Positions 31,001 through 42,000 of a DNA stretch of 64,000 bases are shown here, in pieces. Numbering within the stretch: the stretch's first letter is position 1; each line of letters starts with the position of its first letter. The notes below the pieces were generated by a model, which saw nothing but the letters and a program-made list of their open reading frames with translations, had not been told where the DNA came from and did no database searches. Source of the stretch: Membranipora membranacea (lineage: Eukaryota > Bryozoa > Gymnolaemata > Cheilostomatida > Membraniporidae); contig OU612071.1 in assembly GCA_914767715.1 (NCBI GenBank), forward strand, positions 14,442,948-14,506,947. The letters run 5' to 3'. The position numbers and the translations under genes were made by a program.

Positions 31001-34000
31001 TTGTTTTAGGCTGCTCTTTTGTATCACATCTTATTCTCCATATTTTATTCTATCATGTGAGCTATTTTCAGCTTTAGAATCCAAATATTGAGGAAGTTAT
31101 GGCCCCTCAAACTTCCAAGGTGACGGCAATTTATCGGCAGTAAAAATCAGCCGGCAATCCCTAGGGTACGTCACAACCAGCTAACCTAGTTGGTCCAAGT
31201 GGCGTGATGGTAGCGTCGTTGCCTATAGGTATGGGGACCTGGGTTCGATTCCCACCCAGGTATGAATTTTGATCATCGATTATTATGTGATTATTAGTGT
31301 ATTAACTAATGACTCATGTCTATGTCACATGTCTATGGTTGTGACATACCCCAGGGGAAACATCCGCTTATTCCCAATGCCGATTGAAGGCAATCACCCT
31401 GGAAGTTTGAGAGGCCATAACTTCCTCAATATTTGGATTCTAAAGCTGAAAATCGCTAACATGATAGAATAAAATATGGAGAATAAGATGTGATACAAAA
31501 GAGCAGCCTCAAACAAAGTCTTTAAATGAGTTAGCTTAATAATCATGTTTCGCATTTCAATTCAATCAAAAAATTTGGATACAAGTGGTCTTGCACAACA
31601 AAATCATCGGATCAAGTTTCAAGGAACAACCAAGCAAACATAGATTCTTCTTACTTACGTTCCAGTTTTATTGACAGCAATACTTCGTATAGCTGCTTTA
31701 TGACATCGAATCTCGACTAAGAACTCTTTGCTATTAGGGCTCCATAGAGTTACAGTGCCTAGAATATAACATGTGATAAAAGTGTAATTATACACGACTA
31801 CCGAAATACCAGTCCAATAAATGGAAGTGACTTGTAAAATGATACATGTGGATGCAGCTTATATTTGAATTATGTTTTCCTTTTGATTGCAATAGATAGT
31901 GATGTGTAAGTGTAATTATTATTCAACGATTATGTCTTCAAAATTTTAGGTGCGTGGTGACTCATCAGTGTAAGGTGACTTGTAAATGTGAAACATATTA
32001 GTTTTTAAATCACAGCAATTCACTTCAAAGTCGACTTTATAATGAGGTTGTCGTTTATCACAGGCTACACCGTTGCATGTATATCTCTGAATGCTGGCGT
32101 ATAAATTAATTTTTTTGCCCCAATATCTTCAGGGAAACTATTGCCCAAAGGAAAGCCACAATTTGAAAACATTGAAAGCATCTAATATTCATATTATATG
32201 GCAGTCTGTATGTACTTCATATTTAAGGCAAAATATATCATATGTTGATCATATATTTCATAAACGTCACATGATGAAAAGTAGTTATCATCTCCTAGAC
32301 ATTGAGTACACAACTCCCAATTTTTTGTAGTAGAACTGATGATTTTAGACATTCCAAGTTCTAATGGTTGTATCGCTATAGAAGTCATCCATTTAACTCA
32401 AACAATAAGTTATCCGAATCGTAAAAATTTAGCATTACCATCAATACAGGCAAGTTCGATACAAAACAAAGCAACAATCCAAAAAGAAGACTGCATAGAC
32501 AATCTTACCTCTGGAGTGGGCTAAATGGATAATAGCATTTGATGGATTTTGCGTCATCACACCCAATCTTCCTCTGGCTGTCTGAAATCCAGCTACTTTC
32601 TGACCAATACTCACATCCAACCAGCTAAGATACCCTTTAGCGTTCTGTTATAAGAAAAAGCAATAAGATAATTAAGTTGATTCAAACTAAAACAATACCA
32701 CAGTTCAGTTTTCAAGGATAGGGTAGAGGGAATTCGACACTGTAAAAGGCCTCCCACACTTACAGAGAGTGTTTTGATGTGCTTATATCTGTCATTGGTC
32801 GTTTTTGGCTGTTGTAAACTATTGCTCTAAGTGGGCTCGTTTTCTCACCAAGAAACAATCTGATTTGGTTCAATTTTATTTGGTAATATTGCCATGAACA
32901 CACAATATGGCTATAAGGATAGCTCAATTGTTCGAAAATGTTATTACTGGTCTCCACATTAGGCATTGTGGTACTGTGTTCCTGCTCAGAGAACAACGTC
33001 AGCTGGTTTTATTTACAATTAAAATAAACAGACCCCCCCTCCCCTCCAGGGGTCTGAGCATTGAACTCAATACCTTGAATAGCATAATTAGCTTTCTTTG
33101 GACAAACAAAGGGCTTGCAAAAACAGCCTGTCCCTAGTAGCATTCCAGGTTTGCCCACATCATTGACGCTGAAGGCATATTATTTTACTGTTTGTAATTT
33201 GGTAAACAAGACTATTTCCCAGGCTATATTATGCATGCCAGTAGGGACAGCCAATCAGATCAATTTCAGATCAGTCCCTGTGTTGAGTGTTCTAGCTGTA
33301 TAAGGTTTCAATTCCATGATAAGGTTTAACTCAAAGGGTCTATGGTCTCAGTTTATGTACAGGATACTCACAGAACAGGCCATCAGAAAGTGGTACGGTA
33401 GAAACTGTAATTGCAAAGGTGCATCTAGAGCTTTGAGACAATGCAGCTCTATCCCCATGTTATCGTATATATATACCCACTGTCTCTGTGCTACGGCAAA
33501 CATCGTCTCGTTATGTAAATATCTGTAAAAGACAACATTTTATTTTTTTAGCAGTCAAAAAGAAATCTGATTTTCTTCCAATTAGTTCATGAGTACCTCC
33601 TGTGGCTAGCATTTAGACTGAATTAGGTGACGTCCACCCTTGTCTGTGATTGGCGGAAAAAACAAAGAATCAGGATACCAATGTATGAAGGGAAAACTGT
33701 GGGAATGATGGTTGTAGAAGGATTGATTTGATACTAGTTTTCAAAACATGAATGGAAACGAGCTGCAAAATTTGTAACAAACAGAGCTTTAATGGCACTG
33801 AGCTCTTGAAATAATCAAAATGGTCTTGGCTAACGCTGAGTCTCATATGAAAACTACATGGGCAGAGAGTTTCCCAGTCAGTGCTTCTCAGTGAGCAGAA
33901 AACTCCAAATTAGAACAACCATCCTACCATACACCATTTACCATACACATAGGTTTACAGCACAATAATACTAACTGCTGGTGCCAAATTAAACAAAAAC

Positions 34001-37000
34001 TCCATGTTAATTTATGCTGCTCACTTTTTGAACCGGAGAAAAATTACAGTTACTTTCTTTAAGTTTCAGCAGAAAATATGCTTCTTACCAGTTTATTGAT
34101 TTGAAGCTGCTATATACACTCTAGTCTAAGTGCTCAGACACCAAGACGCAGGGAGTTACCTGCGCCAGCTATCAAACTGGCGCAGGTAACTCCCTGCGCC
34201 TTGGAGTCTGAGCACTTAGACTATATACACTCAGGCCACTGTAGTATACAAACTTACTTGATATCGTGAATAGTCTCCTTGACGTTAAATTCACACTTTA
34301 GATTTTTAGGTTGCCAGTCAATCACAGCTGAGTGACCCAGTTTACCAGCGAGAGCGAGAAATCTACCGTTACTGGAGTAGTCTATATGGTATGGACCATA
34401 ATCCTTCAGTGACAGTGTAAAATGCTGTCAAACAAATAGAGAATTTGATTACTACTTAGAGTCAAAAGAATTTACTATAAAATGGAGACCGATGCATTAT
34501 TATTAATATTCAAGCATAACTTTGATAGTCACTTGTAGAACAAACACATGAGAACTTAGAAAATTATAGCTTTATCAAGTCATTGCTTTTGCTTACTCCT
34601 CTATGCTAAAGCAAGTTTATATCAGCACAACTGAGCAGATTTTTTACTCCGTCGATGTATACGACTCAAACTGGTCATACAACATACAATTGCATGATAC
34701 CTCTTACTGAGATAGCATGGTTTGATTCACTAAGCTTCAGAAGGAATTTGAAGGTACAACCCGAGGTTGATTTCTACAATTAGGGACGAGCACACAGGAG
34801 GTACCTAGGCTAAATTGGCTCAAACAAACATATGAACACCTGCTTGTAGTGTATATAACTTACTTTTTGAGCTGACTGCACATCGACTTGTTTGACGATG
34901 TCATGTTGTGAGATATCAGCAGTCGCCTCCCCATCTTCAGCCTCCAAAAAGCCGGTGTCCTCAATCAGCATAGCATCAGCTCTAATAGACTGACCCACGG
35001 CTGACTTCATCACTACAAATATAATAATCACTCTTACACAAATCATACCCTGAAGTAACATATCAAATATAGGATGGCTCTTGAATAGGAGAGATTTGTG
35101 ATCGCTCAATATTATCACTCACTTGGTCTTTCGTTAAGAAAAAAATCGCTCCAAAATCGCTTACTCAGGATGTATATGAGCGAGGCCCTACCTGGTATCA
35201 CTCAATCATTGAGTGAGCGATTAGATTGCGATTTGGGCTGTTTTTAATTGAAAGATTTGCTGAGCTTGGTTTTTTTGCATGGCGGCAACTGAATTCATTC
35301 AATTTACGTGAAGGCCTTGTGGCTATGTTGAATCCAACACTCGAAGACGGTAAAGATAATTTTGGCAGCAAATGCTGATTGAGGGTATCATAGTTCTCTA
35401 GTTCGACCTTTCTGATATTCCCCTTTGTAACTTTAGTTACCTCATATCAACCTTATTTACTTGATGTGAAAATGACAATAGACACTTATGGAAGAAAACT
35501 TCAGAGAACATCATACCTTCAGTAGTGTGCTTCTGGCGCCGCGCCTTCCTCTCATTTTGTAGAGTCTTGACGAGGGTCTGTGAGAGTTTATTCTTGTTAG
35601 CTTTCATGCTGGTACGAGTGTGCTTCACGAGTTCTTCCTCGGTAATCGGTACTTCTCCTCGGAAATCATCGTCTTCCTGTGGAAAATACGTCAGTTATGT
35701 CAGTAAAACCAAGTAGTTAGTGGTGAAAACACATGAATAAAGTTGAGGATCTAGCTTAGTTAGTTTGAGTGTCTGCCTTCTAACGCACAAGCGCTGGAGG
35801 TCCTAGAACCTGCTTCTGCACTAGGTGTACTTTACTCTGAGTGCAACTCTGAGCCAAATATGGTGGCTAACCCTTGGGTGCACTATGTTTCTATGTCTTC
35901 TGACCTAGCTGTTATAACCAACACCAGCCGACATGACAAACACCAAATGGGCGGTTGTTCACTCATTCAGAAATGGTAAAAAAACAGGTAGTGGAATTTC
36001 TTTAGAAGGAAATCAGTTTAATAGAGCGTTGTAGGCAGTAGACTGACCTATGTGCCATCAAAGCAATATCAGATGAACTTAATATTAAATGAGGAAACAA
36101 TACCCAATTGCAGCAATATTCAGGTACTGAGTATTTTTGTTAAAGATGCCTGCTTAGGTGAGAAAGATTGAAACACAAGGATAAATCAAATCAGACCACA
36201 GTGTATAGATCACTATCTCGTATCTCGTAATATGATTCCAATACACATTAAAAGTTGATATAATATTATACAATAATATATAATATATATATAGTATATC
36301 ATATTATATAAAATAATCTAATAACAATATACAATATCACTTGCTATTGTTTCTACCACATTTCATTAACTCACCCCTGTATATATTTTCTCCAGGTCTC
36401 TCATTTTCATGATTTTGACTAATTTCTTATCGTCTCCGGCTCGTTTAGCTGCCTTCAGCTGCTGCCTGAACATCATAGCTGCTGTTTTACCCTCGGTCTC
36501 TTTAGTCGAGTCATTCCTGTCTTGAACCAGTCTGTCATCAAATGATGCGGCGTGTGGTGCATACTAAAAACAAAAGACAAGGCACTATTATTGATAGGCT
36601 AATTACAGTTATAGAAAATCTTTCTGTGTTCAACATTAACAAAAAATCTGAAAGAACTATGAAAATCATGCTCTATACATGGAATCTTGACTTCAAGTGT
36701 AGGCCATGTGCCTTGATTTCTTGGACTGGTAAGGCAATGCCATTATAGGCTAATTATTTTTTTCATCTTTTTAAGCCACAATAATAAAATACAGCATGAG
36801 TGCTGTGAATACTTTTTTAATAACACCACGCTTCATCTAATTTCAGCACAGCTCTCACAAGTAAGATCTGACATATGTATCCCCATATTATTGGCTGCAT
36901 GTGCATGTTGGTAGTCCAATCATATCTTATTAGTGATTCAAATATGAAGACATGACTATATACATAATATCTGTTACACCACTCACATCTATTGTAACAG

Positions 37001-37079
37001 CTTCTTCTTCTGCTAATTTCGTCTTTTTGTTTCTACGCCGTTTCTTAGTTCTAAAGATTTGATATTCCAAGTCTCCCAT
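28020..37079 (-). CDS. WDR46: WDR46/UTP7 homologue, nucleolar SSU-processome WD40 protein (13 coding exons)
   Basis: Acts in early small-subunit ribosome assembly in the nucleolus (UTP7 in yeast, BING4 C-terminal family). Exons: 37079-36987, 36563-36375, 35676-35517, 35012-34864, 34424-34258, 33522-33372, 32644-32509, 31758-31659, 30780-30615, 30250-30112, 29695-29570, 28706-28585, 28127-28020. All phases agree, 601 aa (human about 610). The N-terminus is basic ([11 protein letters not shown]), as for a nucleolar protein. WD40 blades include [42 protein letters not shown] and [16 protein letters not shown]. The family signature [11 protein letters not shown]...[12 protein letters not shown]...[10 protein letters not shown] is complete. 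The C-terminus is Lys/Glu-rich. The start is the ATG at 37079; the frame stays open upstream, so an upstream exon cannot be excluded. Confidence 0.95.
28425..28460 (+). other. tRNA-like fragment (A-box only)
   Basis: ggtttggtctagtggcagcg resembles the 5' part of a tRNA or tRNA-derived SINE, but no matching B box or acceptor stem follows. A degenerate remnant. Confidence 0.3.
29298..29530 (+). repeat. Dispersed ~220-bp repeat (copy 1)
   Basis: Contains gatacatcctagaaaactag, gaggccatagaagacctcct and gtgacactttgatcttagcc. Same order and orientation at 56738-56900 and 60165-60390. No coding capacity or clear TIRs. It lies in an intron of WDR46. Confidence 0.7.
30992..31526. mobile_element. 535-bp foldback element carrying a tRNA-like module
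   Basis: Inverted arms of about 140 bp (left from ttaaagactttgttttagg, right ending aaacaaagtctttaa) share long exact stretches, such as tgatagaataaaatatggag. The loop contains a tRNA-like stretch with A box (tggcgtgatgg) and B box (ggttcgattcc) at 31198-31252. It lies in a WDR46 intron. Confidence 0.75.
31190..31262 (+). other. tRNA-like pol III module inside the foldback element
   Basis: aagtggcgtgatggtagcg (A box) and cctgggttcgattcccaccc (B box region) have roughly tRNA spacing. The acceptor stem does not pair cleanly, so I read it as a SINE head or pseudo-tRNA rather than a functional tRNA. Confidence 0.45.
34122..34223. mobile_element. 102-bp hairpin MITE (TAGTCTAAGTGCTCAGAC family) with 9-bp duplication
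   Basis: Nearly perfect palindrome: arms run tagtctaagtgctcagac, then gcagggagttacctgcgcca, to a loop of about 8 nt. tatacactc flanks both ends exactly (34113-34121 and 34224-34232). In a WDR46 intron, ending 35 bp from exon 34258-34424. Confidence 0.85.
35098..35262. mobile_element. MITE with GAGTGAGCGAT palindromes (copy 2)
   Basis: Shares tatcactcacttggtctt and ctgtttttaattgaaaga ends with 22940-23165. In a WDR46 intron. Confidence 0.5.
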
Positions 37080-39013
37080 GATCGAGTTGTCCAATAGTTT
37101 CAGCTGATAGCCAAATTCTAATGCTGAAAAAGCAAGTTCTTCGCTTCTGTTCCCAAGGTCAGATGGCTAGGTATCTTTCGCTCAGCACCTAAATAAAAAA
37201 CCCGCAAACAATGAGAGTGTGCAGGCCTTGTAATTTTTTTAAGTTGGACAAAATTAGGAGGCTGTTGAAGAGTCCAAAGACACCAAAATATTCATCTCCC
37301 ATCTGTGCAAGATTTGTGATTGATCCTTGAAGTGGTATATTTGTGCAATAAACTCCTGCTCCCCCAGGAAAGGGAGTTCACTCCGGTTGGTCATGATGAT
37401 GATGATGAGGGCCTATACAGAAGTCTCAGCAGTGAGCACTAGTCTAGACCAGTGATTATTATTGCTTGTTTGGCTACACCCAAGCTAGCCTGTCTTGACA
37501 AACTATGATCCTTGATGTTGACTTGATGGTGGACTCAGACGAGTCACAATAATAATAGTTTAAAATAGCCTGTCAAGGCAGGAGGCTTAGGCTAACTGAT
37601 CCAGGGCATAAAAACACTAATAGTAAGAGAGCACTGAATCAGTGAAAGTATGTACATTATCCATCACTCTATCCAAGCATAACTGAATACACGCATAGCC
37701 TACATATACTCAACACAAAAAAATCAGGTTGTTTGTTTTATTTATTATAACTGTAGTGTAACTCTCATAACCTAACTAATTTTAAAAGAAAACATGCACT
37801 ACTACTACACTGTGTCACTATATATATATATATATGTCTACAGGGAGAAAAGCAACAACCACAATCAATGAATGATTATTATAATCAAGTCAATCAATTG
37901 GTTCATTTTCTGATTGGTTTTAATAAGTCCAACTCAAACTTAATAACTTCTCAGTCAACATCAAATCGACTATCTCTAGCCAGACACTCAATGAACTTCT
38001 AAATTTCTATCACTTCACAGAATATTAGAATACAAATTTTATCAACATGTGAATTTTCGAGCAGGAAACTGTATGTTAGTCTTGTTTAAAATGCTATTAT
38101 AAGATTGTTTGAGGCTAGATTATTAAACACATGCTTGTACTTTGCACCATATAAATGTAATGTATAGTCCGAGTACACATATTGATACGTATTTACTTCT
38201 CGAGTTCTTTTGTCTATCGTCTAATACTGACCCATGTCTGGCATGTGATGAAATTGACAGTCACTGTACCATGGAAGCTCATAAGAAGAGGTGGGGCACT
38301 TAACTTTTTCCACTTCCATTCTCAATGTTTTTTTTACACTTTGTGGTATCTGATAGCAATGTGGAAGACAGTTTATTTGTTTGCATTCTAAATTTGTAAG
38401 CCATGACAGATGTGTTCAATTTAAGACTGTCTAAGTTCGGGGTGGCAATACTGGGTCTATGGCTCCAGTCCAACCAATCATTCCTACTCTCTGCTTAGCA
38501 AGCACTGTTCTTTTGTGACTGTGAGTCACTCACTGTCTCTCTGTAGGTTATGCAGGAGCAAGTGATCAAGCGCTCAACAACTTTGGCCGACAGGACACAC
38601 TGGACATGTACAAACAAACTGCAATAATCCTATAATTACTCCTCCCCTACTAGGCTTTGTTTTCAGATTAACCCCCTTTAGCTTCCTTCATGTATGTGTT
38701 ATTTTGCTGTGGCACTAACTTTGAACTAACTTGCCAACATGACCTCTATTTCATAGTGTTGAAAGTTCAAGTGCTTAGGGTGTCCACATGGTACGATTTA
38801 ATGGCTTGAGACTTTTGACTGTCTATGTATGAGCTATCCAAACAGTTAGAGTTGATATTCACATATAAGAAAAATCCATATAAGACAAATCAGCAATACC
38901 ATGTTGTGCGCATGACTCATACTTAGTTATTAGCCAATAGGAACTCAGTATGAATGGTATATATAATCATGAGGAAAGAACACGCATCATCAAAAGCCTT
39001 CATTAACTGAGGC
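37080..39013. promoter_or_regulatory. Head-to-head intergenic region between WDR46 and TBC1D13
   Basis: About 1.9 kb between the two divergent start codons. It must contain both promoters unless there are distant 5' exons. I see no coding exon. A TATATATATATATAT tract lies near 37819-37833, and one GACAAACTATG repeat fragment near 37497. No clear TATA box could be assigned. Confidence 0.5.
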
Positions 39014-42000
39014 ATGTTTTTGAGGCGGCTGAAAGACATTTGTGTATTTCAGAAGCTCCCAAATATGACCAGGTATGTAAAAGACTCTGGCGCACGACAC
39101 GGTTTTGCTTATTTGATTTGTAGGGCCTTTTGAACCCTGCTAGGAGACCTTTAAGCAATCGCTGAAACTACACTCACTATTTGGCATCATTATTAATTCC
39201 TTTTCGTTTTAGGATACGGGAGTTTGAGGAGTTCTTGAGCCAAGATGTGATTGATTTGAAAGAACTTCACAGAAAATGTTTTCAGGGTAAGAACGCAAAT
39301 AGTTTAGAGAGTTTTACTCTTGCTTCATGACCTTAGTCTGATACTGTCGAGTTGTTTCCTTTTTTGCTTGGCATAAAAATAATATAGCCTGAGGATGAAA
39401 GATGTTTTGGTTGTTGATGCCTACTCACCTATAATCAAAATTGCTAAATTTTAGCGATTTTTATTATGAGTAAGTAGCCTATATAGATTTGTTTTGGTTC
39501 GAATCCCACTGCAGTTCATAGAGTACTGGGCTTTGGTTGGCACCCAGGTGCGCTCCAACCTGCCTGAAAATAGAGAGCAATCTGTCGCAGTAATTGCAGC
39601 CTCACCCTTGAGGTGAACAATATCTTACCACGTATGTTTCTGGATGTGGCATATGATAATTTTAATCAAGGCTTACCTTTCACCTCACAGACTGGTTCAA
39701 TTGGGTCTGGAATACTACGTAGCACTATAAGTAGTCGTTTTAGTAATTATCCATATTGACATTTTATTTTTTCCAATTGTAGGTTGCCCTGAAGTTAAAG
39801 GTATGCGGTCGCTGGCATGGAAGCTGATGTTATATTACCTCCCTTCTAAAAGAGCAGATTGGCAGACAGTGCTGGACAAACAGAGAGCTGCATACCAGAG
39901 TTTTATAGAGGAGATGATAATCAAACCAGGCAGTGAAGCTAAAAGTTCAGAACCCGTCCATGACCATGTGAGACTTTTTTTCTTGTTTCAATCTTCTCCT
40001 ATTGATCATTAAGGAATAGAAGGTAGCTGAGTTGATTGCTTGAGACTCTTTTCCATTTCCATCAGCTACAGTTTACTTTAGCTAGTCAACGGGTGGCGTA
40101 AAGTAAAAGTAAGGTAACGTATAGCCCTACGTGTTTGCTACCACCGAATTTCACACAGAATGTGGTGGGAATTTCTGTAAGGCAATGAGATTGGGAGGAT
40201 GTTTGTCTCCCAAATGGCCAAACAGTTCACAATTTTAGTCTGTTTGAAACGATAAACTTTCCCTCCTTCTCGGATTATTTCCTCACTTTTTAATCTCTGT
40301 CAAATCTTGTCCCAAGATCGGTGTCAAGTTTGCTTATTTTATTTCGGTCTGGCTGCCCACTCACCTGCAAGTGTTTGAGATTCTGGGTTGGATTGCCATC
40401 GCAGTTTATTTCTGCTTAGCTCTGTTTGTGCCCGATGTGTACACTGGTCTGCCACGATTCCCTAGGTCTTGCCGTATTACAAGAACTATTAATCTGCTTC
40501 CATATTTTATTGACAACCTGACAAATCTCTATGTACTGCTAATGTTTGTTTGTAGCCTTTGAATCCTAACCCTGTTTGTTTGTAGCCTTTGAATCCTAAC
40601 CCAGGCAGTGAGTGGGCCGCATACTTCAAGGATAATGAAATGCTGCTACAGATCGATAAGGATTGCAGGTTAGTCGGCATACATAGATCTAATCCTATCA
40701 GATATATCACCACAAGAGAGTTTCTTTAGTCAATCAGAAATAGACTTAGTGCCCTAAACTAGCCTTGTCACGCGGCCACCGAAAAAACCAAAACCCGTGT
40801 CCACGCGACAGGGCTAGTCATAAATGAATTAACAGCATATCATAGCACATCAGCCATGTTGTTAGCAGACTTGCTGGCAGAAAAGGATTAGATCACAATC
40901 ATGTCATTCCGTCTAAAGCAAATTTCAGGGGGTGGGTATGTCCACCATGTTAGAACATAGACTCACGTTTAGGCGCTAAGTCTTATGCAGGCCCGCCAAT
41001 GTTTTCTAAATGTCAGGGTGTTTACAGGCTCTGTTCAAAGCAATCAATGGTGTAGAACCAACACTTTCTGTGAGAATGCTCTTTGGTTAATCACTCCAAT
41101 ATAAGAGTATAAATAAATGTTTGGGTATGTATGGTATATGAACTATGCTAGATATTTCAATGGAGCTAATTCAATTTAATTTGAATATGATCAAAAATTG
41201 TGTCAATCTTAGGACAAAAATGACCATCACTCAGTAAATAGGCCCGTAAATAGCTAATCATTGATAACTTCCTGGACTAGATAATATTTTATCTGAGTAA
41301 AATCTGACTCATTATCCCGAGCTCTGATAAATGGACTTTGATTACACCTGATTATCACTCTATAGAAATGCTCGGACAATGTAACACAATAGAAGGCTGC
41401 TATCTGGGGGAATTATGTGAGAATGCCTTATCTTTCATCTCAAGAAGTCCAATAGCCATTGTATACACTAGAGGGGTTAATATAACCTGGCTGCAGTATT
41501 AGCTGAGTTTCGCTAGTTTGCAAAGATTGCTGAAAGTTAACAAGAGCCAATTTTCACTAGCAAAAGTGAAGGTTTTAATATACTAATGAGGTTGAACTAA
41601 AACTAAAACTAGCCCTGTTCACACGGCCACGAGTTTTGGTGTTTTTGGTTTGGTTGGTGGCCATGTATTGTTCGGTATAGTATCAGTAGTTGTCTTTTGC
41701 TGTTTTAGCTCTAATCTTCACCACTTTGAGCTTTGACTTTTTCTCTGTTCCATAGGCAAATAAATTAACTTTGTCATTTATCATATTCAAAATAAATATA
41801 AATAAGTTGATTACATTAAATATTGCAGTAATAATGTGAAAACATGGCTTAGTTAAAAAAAATTTAAAACACCCATGACTATGACCATGAAAATTTCTAG
41901 GTCAAGGTCAAGTCATGGTCATATTCATGGGTGTTCTATATATATATTTTAAATTAGCCATGTTTTCAGATTATTACTGCAATATTTAGTGCAATCAACT

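Noticed and set aside
31190-31262. Functional tRNA gene
   Set aside because: A and B boxes exist, but the acceptor stem does not pair cleanly and no terminator or clear anticodon arm is visible; it also lies inside a repeat.
40556-40668. Exon 4 of TBC1D13 starting at the upstream duplicated acceptor
   Set aside because: It leads to an in-frame TAG after nine codons; the downstream acceptor gives the conserved protein.
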